From SIG710 sp045596925 (GTDB lineage: Bacteria > Bacillota > Clostridia > Oscillospirales > CAG-272): a DNA stretch of 20,346 nucleotides. Shown piece by piece: positions 7,690 through 14,113 of this stretch; the first letter of the stretch is position 1; each line of letters starts with the position of its first letter. The DNA lies in contig JAZODH010000009.1 in the NCBI GenBank assembly GCA_045596925.1, forward strand, positions 1 through 20,346, written 5' to 3'. Position numbers and translations under genes: made by a program. A model generated the notes under the pieces. The model did no database searches. It had not been told where the DNA came from and saw only the letters and a list, made by a program, of their open reading frames with translations.

Positions 7690-8442
7690 TTACCCAAGCA
7701 AAACGTCGCTTATAAGCATGACGCAAAAACCGACCAGCAGAGCATAGGTGGCACCGCGCTCGCTTCCGTGAGCGTGAGTCTCCGGTATCATCTCGTCGCT
7801 GATGACGTAGAGCATGGTTCCTCCCGCAAAGGCAAGAGCAAAGGGAAGTATCGCCGCCGATACGCTGACTGCGAAATATCCGATAAGAGTTCCCACCACC
7901 TCAATAAGTCCCGTCAGCATAGCGCAGATAAACGTTTTTCTCGGCGTAACGCCCGCCGCCAGCATGGGCGCGATTATGACCATTCCCTCGGGAACGTTCT
8001 GCAGGGCAATACCGCCTGCGATAAGAAGTGCTTGCGTGTTGTCCCCCGAGCCGAAGCCCACGCCCGCCGCGATTCCCTCGGGTAGATTGTGTATGGCGAT
8101 GGCGGTAACGAAAAGAAGGACACGGCTTAGATTTGCGTTGTTGTGGCTTTCCGTGTCCGAGCCTACCAATTTGTGGAGGTGAGGTACTAATTTGTCAATA
8201 AGGTTAAGACACAAAGCGCCCACGAAAATTCCCGCCACGGTCGTGATTATTCCATATTTTCCTCCGTAATCGAGAGAAGGAAGTATAAGACCGAGAACTG
8301 CCGCCGAAAGCATCACTCCCGCCGCGAATGATAAAACGATATCCGAAAATTTGTGCGAAATTTTCTTAAAAATAAATCCGATGATCGCTCCGATAACGGT
8401 CGATGAACCGACACCGAGAGCTGTAAGTAAAACAAGTCTCAT
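7690..8442 (-). CDS. ZIP family divalent metal transporter
   Basis: 250-residue membrane protein of the ZIP family, which imports zinc, iron or other divalent metals into the cytoplasm. About eight hydrophobic segments are seen. The two metal-site motifs are clear: HNLPEG (118-123) and QNVPEG (148-153), with SDEMIPE later in the C-terminal half. A histidine-bearing loop (about 88-105, HLHK and SHNNAN) separates the halves, as usual. The start is preceded by AAAGGAG 7 bases upstream and a textbook promoter. The gene is monocistronic, divergent from comF and convergent with rubredoxin. Metal preference cannot be told; bacterial ZupT/GufA-type members are often broad. Confidence 0.93.
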   Translation of the reverse strand: MRLVLLTALGVGSSTVIGAIIGFIFKKISHKFSDIVLSFAAGVMLSAAVLGLILPSLDYGGKYGIITTVAGIFVGALCLNLIDKLVPHLHKLVGSDTESHNNANLSRVLLFVTAIAIHNLPEGIAAGVGFGSGDNTQALLIAGGIALQNVPEGMVIIAPMLAAGVTPRKTFICAMLTGLIEVVGTLIGYFAVSVSAAILPFALAFAGGTMLYVISDEMIPETHAHGSERGATYALLVGFCVMLISDVLLG

Positions 8443-8463
8443 GAGAAAGCTCCTTTCCTTTAA

Positions 8464-8492
8464 AGTATAACATATTCAACGGGTAAAGTCAA
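8464..8492 (-). promoter_or_regulatory. Sigma-A promoter of the ZIP transporter gene
   Basis: On the minus strand -35 TTGACT (8487-8492) and -10 TATACT (8464-8469) are 17 bases apart, about 22 bases before the start codon. Confidence 0.85.
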
Positions 8493-8548
8493 TGTGCTTT
8501 GCTTATTGGGACGTTATTTTTTTATTATCGGCGGTAAGTTTCAAATTC

Positions 8549-8577
8549 TTGACACTTGACATTTTTCGTGATAAAAT
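8549..8577 (+). promoter_or_regulatory. Sigma-A promoter of the comF-like gene
   Basis: -35 TTGACA (8549-8554) and -10 TAAAAT (8572-8577) are spaced by 17 bases. A second TTGACA at 8556-8561 is too close to be used. The position implies a transcript starting near 8584, which rules out the upstream in-frame start at 8492. Confidence 0.85.
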
Positions 8578-8605
8578 ACAACCGAAAGTGCGGAAAGGAG
8601 ATTTG

Positions 8606-9358
8606 ATGGTAATGATAAAAATATCCGAGCTTCTGTTTCCGCCAAAATGCGTATGTTGCCGCAGCGTTTTGCCCGTTCATGCCAATAAGAACAATGGCGA
8701 AGACGTGCTGTGCCGTGACTGTCGTATGAAATTTGAAGCTGAAAAGTATAAAAGATGCTCCTTGTGCGGCAAACAGCATTTTGAATGTGAATGTATGCCA
8801 CCGGTCCTGTACGAAAGCGAATGCTCTGCGCTGATGCACGTGTGTTCTTACAACGGCTCTCTGCTCAGTCCCGTAACAAGAATAGTTTTCACGCTCAAAA
8901 AGAAAGCGAACGGAAGCTGTGAACGCTTTGCCGCAGACCAGCTTGCCGCGCGCCTTCGGGAATACCTCGATGCCAATTCCGACTGCGATTTCTGCGTTTC
9001 TTATATTCCACGTAGAAAACGTGCCATAATCAACTTCGGTCACGATCACAGCGAACTTCTTGCACGCCGCACCGCTGAGCTTTGCGGACTTGATTTTTTT
9101 AAATTCATCAAAAACAACGGTAACGGAAAAGAGCAAAAATCGCTCGACACCAAGGGACGAATAAAGAACGTGTGTCAAATGCTTTCGGCATCGAAGGATA
9201 TTGAAAATGCAAAAGGGAAGAACGTGATCCTCATTGACGATATAGCCACAAGCGGCGCAAGCCTTGCCGCAGGGACTGAAATATTGCTGGGATCGGGTGC
9301 TGCCTCGGTGTCCTGCCTGTGCTTTGCATTGACGCAAAAGAAACCCGCGCGAAAATAA
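8606..9358 (+). CDS. comF: ComF family phosphoribosyltransferase-like protein
   Basis: 250-residue ComF-family protein. The N-terminus has the usual zinc-finger cysteines (C15/C17/C18, C36xxC39, C51xxC54, C61/C63). The C-terminal part is a type I phosphoribosyltransferase fold with the PRPP loop VILIDDIATSGAS (207-219). The family block RRKRAIINFGHDHSELLA lies near 136-153. ComF proteins take part in DNA uptake during natural competence in Gram-positive bacteria, though many anaerobes keep comF without proven competence. No comFA helicase lies next to it. I chose ATG 8606 because AAAGGAG ends 5 bases before it and the promoter lies between it and the longer alternative start. ATG 8612 is also possible. 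Confidence 0.9.
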   Translation: MVMIKISELLFPPKCVCCRSVLPVHANKNNGEDVLCRDCRMKFEAEKYKRCSLCGKQHFECECMPPVLYESECSALMHVCSYNGSLLSPVTRIVFTLKKKANGSCERFAADQLAARLREYLDANSDCDFCVSYIPRRKRAIINFGHDHSELLARRTAELCGLDFFKFIKNNGNGKEQKSLDTKGRIKNVCQMLSASKDIENAKGKNVILIDDIATSGASLAAGTEILLGSGAASVSCLCFALTQKKPARK

Positions 9359-9420
9359 TGCGTTGGCTTGTATTTTATTGTGATTTTTTCCATGTAATAG
9401 ATAAATAAATGTAAATTTAA

Positions 9421-9452
9421 CGGGCCACCCGGCGGTGGCTCGTTTTGTTTTA
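9421..9452 (+). terminator. Intrinsic terminator after comF
   Basis: A 9-bp stem with one G-U pair (9421-9429 with 9434-9442) and a CGGC loop, followed by TTTTGTTTT. It closes the comF unit. The rest of 9359-9597 holds only the next promoter. Confidence 0.85.
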
Positions 9453-9497
9453 CAACAAAAATACCTACTGTTTTTTTCTGTTTCAACCCAAGGTTTA

Positions 9498-9527
9498 TTG
9501 ACAAGGGATAACTCAAGATGGTATAAT
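9498..9527 (+). promoter_or_regulatory. Near-consensus promoter of the DUF4832-type gene
   Basis: -35 TTGACA (9498-9503) and -10 TATAAT (9522-9527) match the consensus perfectly, with an 18-base spacer, about 70 bases before the start codon. Confidence 0.87.
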
Positions 9528-9597
9528 ACAAAAAATTATTGAAAGGGGAAAATCCCTGTCGAATCAAAAAAGAAAGTTAAAGGACGGATTTTTTATT

Positions 9598-10923
9598 ATG
9601 AAAATAGTGAAATACGGTTACGCGCGAGAAAAAAAGCAAAATCCTTACGTAGGCTTTACCAGCTTTCAGCATTTCAGAAGTGATGCGCTCTATTCCGACC
9701 TTATAGTCCGTCCCGAAAACAATATGACGGAAACGGAGCACGTGGAGTGCTATCCCGTGCCCGATTACGTAGAAGAAAAGGGAAGAGAGCAGGGATACTA
9801 TCCCGATTGCTCTGTGGTTTATATCCGCATTTTGTGGAAAGAATTTGAGCCGAGAGAGGGCGAATTCAATTACGCATTCATCGAGGATATCTTGCAAAGG
9901 GCGAGAGAAAACGATCAAACGGTCATGTTCCGATTGATGCAACATAGTACAAGAGAGACCGACGACGTGCCCGATTGGCTCAAAGAAAAGATAGAGTGTC
10001 CCGCAAGACCTATCGGTAAGCGCGTAAAGGAATGTCCGTCCGATCCCGACTTCCTTGTGTATTTCGGTCGCGCGGTAAAGGCTTTCGGTGATCGCTTTGA
10101 CTCTGATCCTACCCTTGCCTTTATGGATATTTCACTGCCCGGATCCTGGGGAGAGGGAAGCCATATTGACCTGTTTACTCAGGATCAGGTGAAGACCTTT
10201 GCTGATATCTACACGTCGTCTTTCAAGAACACCCTGCTTATCGGTCAGGCGAGACCCTCGTGGCTTATGGAGCATTTCTGGAAGAGTGCACCCCTTGGCT
10301 GGAGAGCCGACTGCATCGGTCAACGAGATGCATATGAGAACCTGAAGCCCCACGCCGAGGCTATGGGCGACGCGTGGAAGCGCGGACATATTTCATTCGA
10401 GTCTTATTGGTGGCTTGGTGAGTGGCAGCGCAAGGGCTGGGACGAGGATTGGTATTTGCAACGGATGCTCGACTGGCACGTCAGCACGTTCAATGCCAAA
10501 TCTATCCCGATCCCCTTTGAGTGGAAGGATAAAATTGACGCATTTGTGGCAAAAATGGGCTACCATTTTACCATTTGTGAGGCGGAGATATCGGACAGCG
10601 TAAAAGCAGGCGAAAAGCTGAGCCTTTCGCTGAAGATCGAGAACGTAGGGGTAGCCCCTATCTACACGAATCTACCCCTGTACGTCAGACTCAAGAACGG
10701 TTCCGAGGAGTTCAATTTCAAAACCGATGCTGACATTCAAGGCTGGCTCCCCGGAGAGCATAGAGAGGTATTTGAAATTCCCATTCCAAGTGATTTGAGC
10801 GAGGGCGAATACGAGCTTCAGATCGGAATTGGCGGCGGCGATACCCCAAGCGTATGCTTTGCCACCGACGCACCCTGTGACGGTGATTTTGCCGTTCTGG
10901 CACAAGTGAAAATCAACAAATAA
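9598..10923 (+). CDS. DUF4832-type, glycoside-hydrolase-like protein
   Basis: 441-residue protein without a signal peptide, so probably cytoplasmic. Residues 70-320 look like a TIM-barrel resembling clan GH-A glycosidases: YIRILWKEFEPREGEFNY (75-92) is the strand-plus-helix pattern of beta-galactosidase-like barrels. E186 in SLPGSWGEGS and E268 in HISFESYWW are candidate acid/base and nucleophile. Residues 325-440 form a beta-sandwich (ENVGVAPIYTNLPL, LPGEHREVFEIPIP) typical of the DUF4832 C-terminal region. AAAGGACGG lies upstream of the ATG with a somewhat long spacer. No substrate is known to me for this family; activity on intracellular oligosaccharides or glycosides is an inference. It is followed 145 bases later by an acyltransferase-domain gene, perhaps on the same transcript, since no terminator separates them. 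Confidence 0.75.
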   Translation: MKIVKYGYAREKKQNPYVGFTSFQHFRSDALYSDLIVRPENNMTETEHVECYPVPDYVEEKGREQGYYPDCSVVYIRILWKEFEPREGEFNYAFIEDILQRARENDQTVMFRLMQHSTRETDDVPDWLKEKIECPARPIGKRVKECPSDPDFLVYFGRAVKAFGDRFDSDPTLAFMDISLPGSWGEGSHIDLFTQDQVKTFADIYTSSFKNTLLIGQARPSWLMEHFWKSAPLGWRADCIGQRDAYENLKPHAEAMGDAWKRGHISFESYWWLGEWQRKGWDEDWYLQRMLDWHVSTFNAKSIPIPFEWKDKIDAFVAKMGYHFTICEAEISDSVKAGEKLSLSLKIENVGVAPIYTNLPLYVRLKNGSEEFNFKTDADIQGWLPGEHREVFEIPIPSDLSEGEYELQIGIGGGDTPSVCFATDAPCDGDFAVLAQVKINK

Positions 10924-11068
10924 CAAAACAGGAAATTACATACGGTGAATATTTGTTTTTAAAACTCGGAGACAGGAGTATTGTTTTATGAATAGTGATT
11001 CCACCTTGTCTTACGTTGATTTCAGATGAATTGTTGCGAGAGGTTTTAAAAAGAACGGGATTTATGAT

Positions 11069-11944
11069 ATGCGTGATTTTTTGAATGTTTTTTTAGATAG
11101 ATTCGATTATCCTTCTCAGGCAAAGGAAGCGCTCGTTTCCTGCTTTGATGCTATGGCGTCAGACGAGAAGGCTGCAAAGGTTATTAAAAAGCATCTTGAT
11201 CTTTACGCTTCCGATGGAGCGTATGATCATCAGAAAATGCTTACAGACACAACGGAGGAAGCAATTAGGATCGGTATACCCTGGCAGACAGCACATCTTG
11301 TTATGGGAGTATTGCTTTCTAAATTCCTAAAAGAAAAATATGTGAAAAAAGGTATTGATGAGCAGTTTTGGATCGATATCGTAAACGATTTCAAATGTAA
11401 ACTTTTTGAGTGTTACAACGTTTATCATATCTGGGGTAGCTTTGTCGGTCATTGGTGGAAAGAAATTTTCTCGATGAATATTTTCGGCATCGGAAGGCTC
11501 CAATATCAGATGAAACCGTTTGGTAAGGAGTATGATGACGGAGCCGTTCATCTCACTCCCGATATGAAAGCACTTTCGATACATATTCCTTCATCCGGGC
11601 CGCTCACAAAGGAGCTGCGCGAAGATTCTTATAAGCGGGCAAAAGAATTTTTTGCTTCTTATTTTGGCGATCAGGTATCACTCTTTATGTGCTCTTCGTG
11701 GCTGCTTTATCCCGGCCATGAGGAAATGATACCGACGTCAAACATTGTTGACTTTATGCACGATTTCAAGGTTTTTGAGGTTATGGAACCGGAGAAATCA
11801 AATGATCTTTGGAGAATTTTTGCTGATGCGTATGTTCTCCCTTACGATCTTTTGCCCCGCAACAATTCTCTCCGACGTGCATATGCAGAGCGTTTGTGCA
11901 GCGGCAAGAAGATTGGCAGGGGAGTGGGATTTTTTATAATTTAA
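11069..11944 (+). CDS. Acyltransferase-domain protein (NAT_N / GNAT_C-like)
   Basis: 291-residue cytoplasmic protein. I recognise the general pattern of the two-part acyltransferase-domain family with an N-terminal helical domain (about 1-115) and a C-terminal GNAT-like domain (about 140-285). The block LSIHIPSSGPLTKELREDS (around 170-188) and the phrases GRLQYQMKPFG, CSSWLLYP and RRAYAERL fit it. No experimentally defined function for this family is known to me. The ribosome site is weak (AACGGGA). The gene lies downstream of the glycosidase-like gene and ends before a strong terminator, so the two probably form a small unit. The downstream AraC relic hints that the unit once had a dedicated regulator. 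Confidence 0.7.
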   Translation: MRDFLNVFLDRFDYPSQAKEALVSCFDAMASDEKAAKVIKKHLDLYASDGAYDHQKMLTDTTEEAIRIGIPWQTAHLVMGVLLSKFLKEKYVKKGIDEQFWIDIVNDFKCKLFECYNVYHIWGSFVGHWWKEIFSMNIFGIGRLQYQMKPFGKEYDDGAVHLTPDMKALSIHIPSSGPLTKELREDSYKRAKEFFASYFGDQVSLFMCSSWLLYPGHEEMIPTSNIVDFMHDFKVFEVMEPEKSNDLWRIFADAYVLPYDLLPRNNSLRRAYAERLCSGKKIGRGVGFFII

Positions 11945-12046
11945 AGCATAGGCTGATCTTTTCCGCCGTTATGGCCGGGTCGTAGCGGCAGGAAACAGAC
12001 ATCCGGCAAACCGAGACGTGGCTTTGGGTTAACGCTTTATAAAAAA

Positions 12047-12084
12047 ACAGCCCCGACGGATTTAATCCGTCGGAGCTGTTTTTG
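12047..12084 (+). terminator. Intrinsic terminator after the acyltransferase gene
   Basis: Stem CCGACGGA/TCCGTCGG (12053-12060 with 12066-12073), extended by ACAGC/GCTGT (12047-12051 with 12075-12079) across a C/A mismatch, then a T-rich tail. The core is the same as the terminator at 3841-3869. It stands about 100 bases beyond the stop codon; nothing recognisable lies in between. Confidence 0.9.
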
Positions 12085-12088
12085 TTTG

Positions 12089-12217
12089 TTAGATGTCCCC
12101 ATTACTCAAGTGACAGAAATGTGTGGATTTGGAGACGTGCCGCACTGTTCCGTTGTATTTAAGAGAGAATACGGCATGACACATTTCCGGTGCAGAAAAA
12201 CTGCGGAATTGTCATAA
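12089..12217 (+). pseudogene. C-terminal relic of an AraC-family regulator
   Basis: In the frame ending at TAA 12215-12217 the translation contains DVPITQVTEMCGFGDVPHCS followed by VVFKREYGMTHFRCRK. This is the second helix-turn-helix and end of an AraC/XylS DNA-binding domain, where a typical member reads like CGFGDLPYFSRVFKREYGMTP..YRK. Only the last 40 or so residues remain. The upstream part is replaced by the acyltransferase gene's terminator, and key positions such as the proline after GMT are changed. No functional product is expected. The match is by eye to the family pattern. Confidence 0.7.
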
Positions 12218-12263
12218 TTGCGAATGCTGTGATTTTGATAAAAAACAGTATTCCGTGAAAAAA

Positions 12264-12299
12264 AACTTGCATGAGTTTTAACATGCAAGTTCTTTTTTT
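12264..12299. terminator. Bidirectional terminator-like hairpin
   Basis: A perfect 10-bp stem AACTTGCATG/CATGCAAGTT (12264-12273 with 12282-12291) with an 8-base loop. A T-run follows on plus and a long A-run precedes it, so it is also a good terminator for minus-strand transcription coming from the LysM gene that ends at 12436. Confidence 0.8.
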
Positions 12300-12312
12300 C
12301 GTTAACCAATAA

Positions 12313-12430
12313 GCCAATCGCTTTAGCGGTAGCTTGAGACCGCTTGCGGTTGGCAGATTTTCGGTGGGCTTTCAGCCAAGCCAGTAATATGCCCTTATAG
12401 GGCTGAGCAAGCCACCGGCTTAGCCGGTGG
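12313..12430. other. Cluster of four hairpins, possible IS200/IS605-type remnant
   Basis: Four inverted repeats follow one another. The first has outer stem GCCAATCGC/GCGGTTGGC (12313-12321 with 12346-12354), enclosing GCGGT/ACCGC (12326-12330 with 12339-12343). Then come GGCT/AGCC (12367-12377), GCCCT/AGGGC (12391-12403) and CCACCGGC-TTA-GCCGGTGG (12412-12430). The outer first stem tolerates its U-G pair only in the plus-strand sense. No transposase gene is present. The compact perfect terminal hairpin recalls the subterminal hairpins of IS200/IS605-type elements, but a structured RNA or a palindromic repeat is equally possible. This stretch and the AraC relic are all that I see in the gene-free region 11945-12435. 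Confidence 0.5.
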
Positions 12431-12435
12431 TTAGA

Positions 12436-13890
12436 CTATTTCTTTGAAGACAGTGAGACATGATCCAGCTTGAAATATTTTTCCTCAACGTCATTTTTTA
12501 GATCGTCTCCGTAGAAGGTCTTAATTCCAAGCTCGGGGTCGATAGCACCCTCATAAGCCTCAATGCGGATAGTTGAGTCAATGTTAGCCGTGATATCCAA
12601 TCTTACATAGGAATCCTTTGTAATGGGAACGGAATAATATTCACTTTCGCCGATAATGATCTTCAAATAACCCTGCTCAATATTCTTTGTTTTCGCAAAA
12701 CACAGAGAAATGGTCTTCACTTTGTTCTTGACTTCAAAGAAATACTGTCCTTCCTTGTCACATTCCAGATTGAACGCCAAGAGGTCTTTGCTCTTGTCAT
12801 ACTTTCTTGCATAGTAAACGAGCAGATCGGCATTTTCGGACTTAAGCTTGTTTTTCGTTGTTATTTGGTAATAAGAATTGTTCAGAGGGTCTGGATCGGG
12901 TGCAACGTAAGCCTTGGTGTCCGCGGGAACACCGGGGATCCTGATAGTGGTGTCTACCGTGAGGGCAGATATGTTGTTATATATCAGAATATCCGAAATC
13001 GAAACACCGTAGTGTGCTGCAATGCCTTTAAGAGTCGCTCCGTCCACGACTTTGAGTGTCGCAAACTCAACAGCGTAAGGGATCTTATTTTTGTCTACGC
13101 CCGGGATCTTCAGGACCGTATTGACAGAAATCCGGTCTATGCCGTTATACGTCAAAATATCACTCTCGGCAACGCCGTAGTAAAGCGCAATGTCGCTCAG
13201 CTCAGCCGTAGGTTCGACTCTGTACTCGGCGTAGGGGACGGCGTAGGGCTTTGTTCCGGGTACCGCACCGGGAATTTTAAGGTTGTCACCGACACTTATT
13301 TTTGTCAGCCCGTTGTACGTCAGAATGTCCTTTTCGGACACCCCGTAGTACAGTGCAATATCGGAGAGCTTGGCAGTAACCTCAACGGTGTAGGGGGCAG
13401 ACAGGGTCACGGAATGAGTTATCGTGTCGGAAACTGCCCTGCCGTCTGCGTGAGTACCCCAATGAGGCTCGAACTCAACAACCGTTCCTTTCGCTGCGAC
13501 AACGGTGAGAAAAAGGGTCTCGCCTCGGTTTATCTGCTCGGTATAATAGGTATTTTCTCCGATCCGGATCTTGCAGTAGCCCGTAGTCGCGTTACCTGTT
13601 GCCTTGATCTCGAAGACGTGTTTGTCTCCGTATGCAAGCGGGGTCGTATATTTTCTGTTTGAGGTCCCCGAAATCTCAACGGAATAGTATGCACTTTCAA
13701 GCGTGGCGTCATTTGTCCCTACGTTTGTGTAGAAAAAGGCAAATGCAGAGGAAATTATCATGACCAGACACGCGAAGATCGTCAGAAGAGAAAAAGTGAT
13801 CTTGGCGTAGAAAACACGCCCCGATAGCTTTTGAGGTGCTGAGACTTCCGTATGGTCAAGGCTCTTTTTATTTATAATGAATTTTTTCAA
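12436..13890 (-). CDS. SipW-like targeted or membrane-anchored protein with three LysM domains
   Basis: 484 residues from a TTG start at 13890, chosen because AAAGGA stands 9 bases upstream and the longer frame would begin inside the intercistronic hairpin repeat. An N-terminal hydrophobic segment (about 30-50) ends in SSAFAFFYTN, which resembles the GTTFAWFTDS signal end of its neighbours, so SipW processing or a membrane anchor is possible. Three LysM-like repeats follow at about 167-208, 223-264 and 277-320. The first two share LSDIALYYGV and DILTYNG and all end in an (I)PG turn. LysM binds peptidoglycan. Similar beta-rich domains flank them: GYCKIRIGENTYYTEQI before, GYLKIIIGESEYYSVPI after. 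As last gene of the surface-protein run it is a candidate wall anchor. No catalytic domain is seen. Confidence 0.8.
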   Translation of the reverse strand: MKKFIINKKSLDHTEVSAPQKLSGRVFYAKITFSLLTIFACLVMIISSAFAFFYTNVGTNDATLESAYYSVEISGTSNRKYTTPLAYGDKHVFEIKATGNATTGYCKIRIGENTYYTEQINRGETLFLTVVAAKGTVVEFEPHWGTHADGRAVSDTITHSVTLSAPYTVEVTAKLSDIALYYGVSEKDILTYNGLTKISVGDNLKIPGAVPGTKPYAVPYAEYRVEPTAELSDIALYYGVAESDILTYNGIDRISVNTVLKIPGVDKNKIPYAVEFATLKVVDGATLKGIAAHYGVSISDILIYNNISALTVDTTIRIPGVPADTKAYVAPDPDPLNNSYYQITTKNKLKSENADLLVYYARKYDKSKDLLAFNLECDKEGQYFFEVKNKVKTISLCFAKTKNIEQGYLKIIIGESEYYSVPITKDSYVRLDITANIDSTIRIEAYEGAIDPELGIKTFYGDDLKNDVEEKYFKLDHVSLSSKK

Positions 13891-13916
13891 TCTTCGGCAT
13901 CCTTTCTGCAAAAATT

Positions 13917-13992
13917 CGGCAATCAAAAGGCATAAAATCAATGTTTGTGCCCTTTGATCGCCGCCTATCCCCCGTGAGAGGGATAGGACGGC
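13917..13992 (-). repeat. Intercistronic double-hairpin repeat, copy A
   Basis: Minus-strand RNA: hairpin 2, CCTATCCCTC/GGGGGATAGG (13964-13987), is followed directly by hairpin 1, a 16-bp stem (13917-13963) with arms CGGCGATCAAAGGGCA and TGCCTTTTGATTGCCG. It precedes the LysM gene. Its first-arm G at position 5 pairs as G-U, where copies B and C have A-U. Confidence 0.88.
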
Positions 13993-14014
13993 TATGGTAA
14001 AGTTGTTTTACTGC

Positions 14015-14038
14015 CCAACTCCCCCAAAGGGGAGTTGG
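14015..14038. repeat. Extra perfect hairpin in the gap before copy A
   Basis: CCAACTCCCC/GGGGAGTTGG, a 10-bp perfect stem with a CAAA loop, present only in the gap between the two last genes of the run. No T-run follows on the minus side, so it is not a terminator. It may be another palindromic repeat. Confidence 0.7.
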
Positions 14039-14113
14039 AGGGGAAGAATATATGAAAAACACTGTTGGCCACTGAGATAGCCGGTGCTTCCACCAATTTT
14101 TTTGTGAATCAGA

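Noticed and set aside
8492..8605. Longer N-terminus for the ComF protein from ATG 8492
   Set aside because: The predicted promoter lies inside this stretch, and the AAAGGAG site points to ATG 8606.
10988..11029. A 13-codon frame (MNSDSTLSYVDFR) after an AGGAG site, before the acyltransferase gene
   Set aside because: It could be a leader peptide or a relic, but has no attenuator structure behind it and no similarity that I can recognise.
12106..12309. A 67-codon minus-strand frame
   Set aside because: It overlaps the AraC relic and the bidirectional terminator and has no family pattern; chance open frame.
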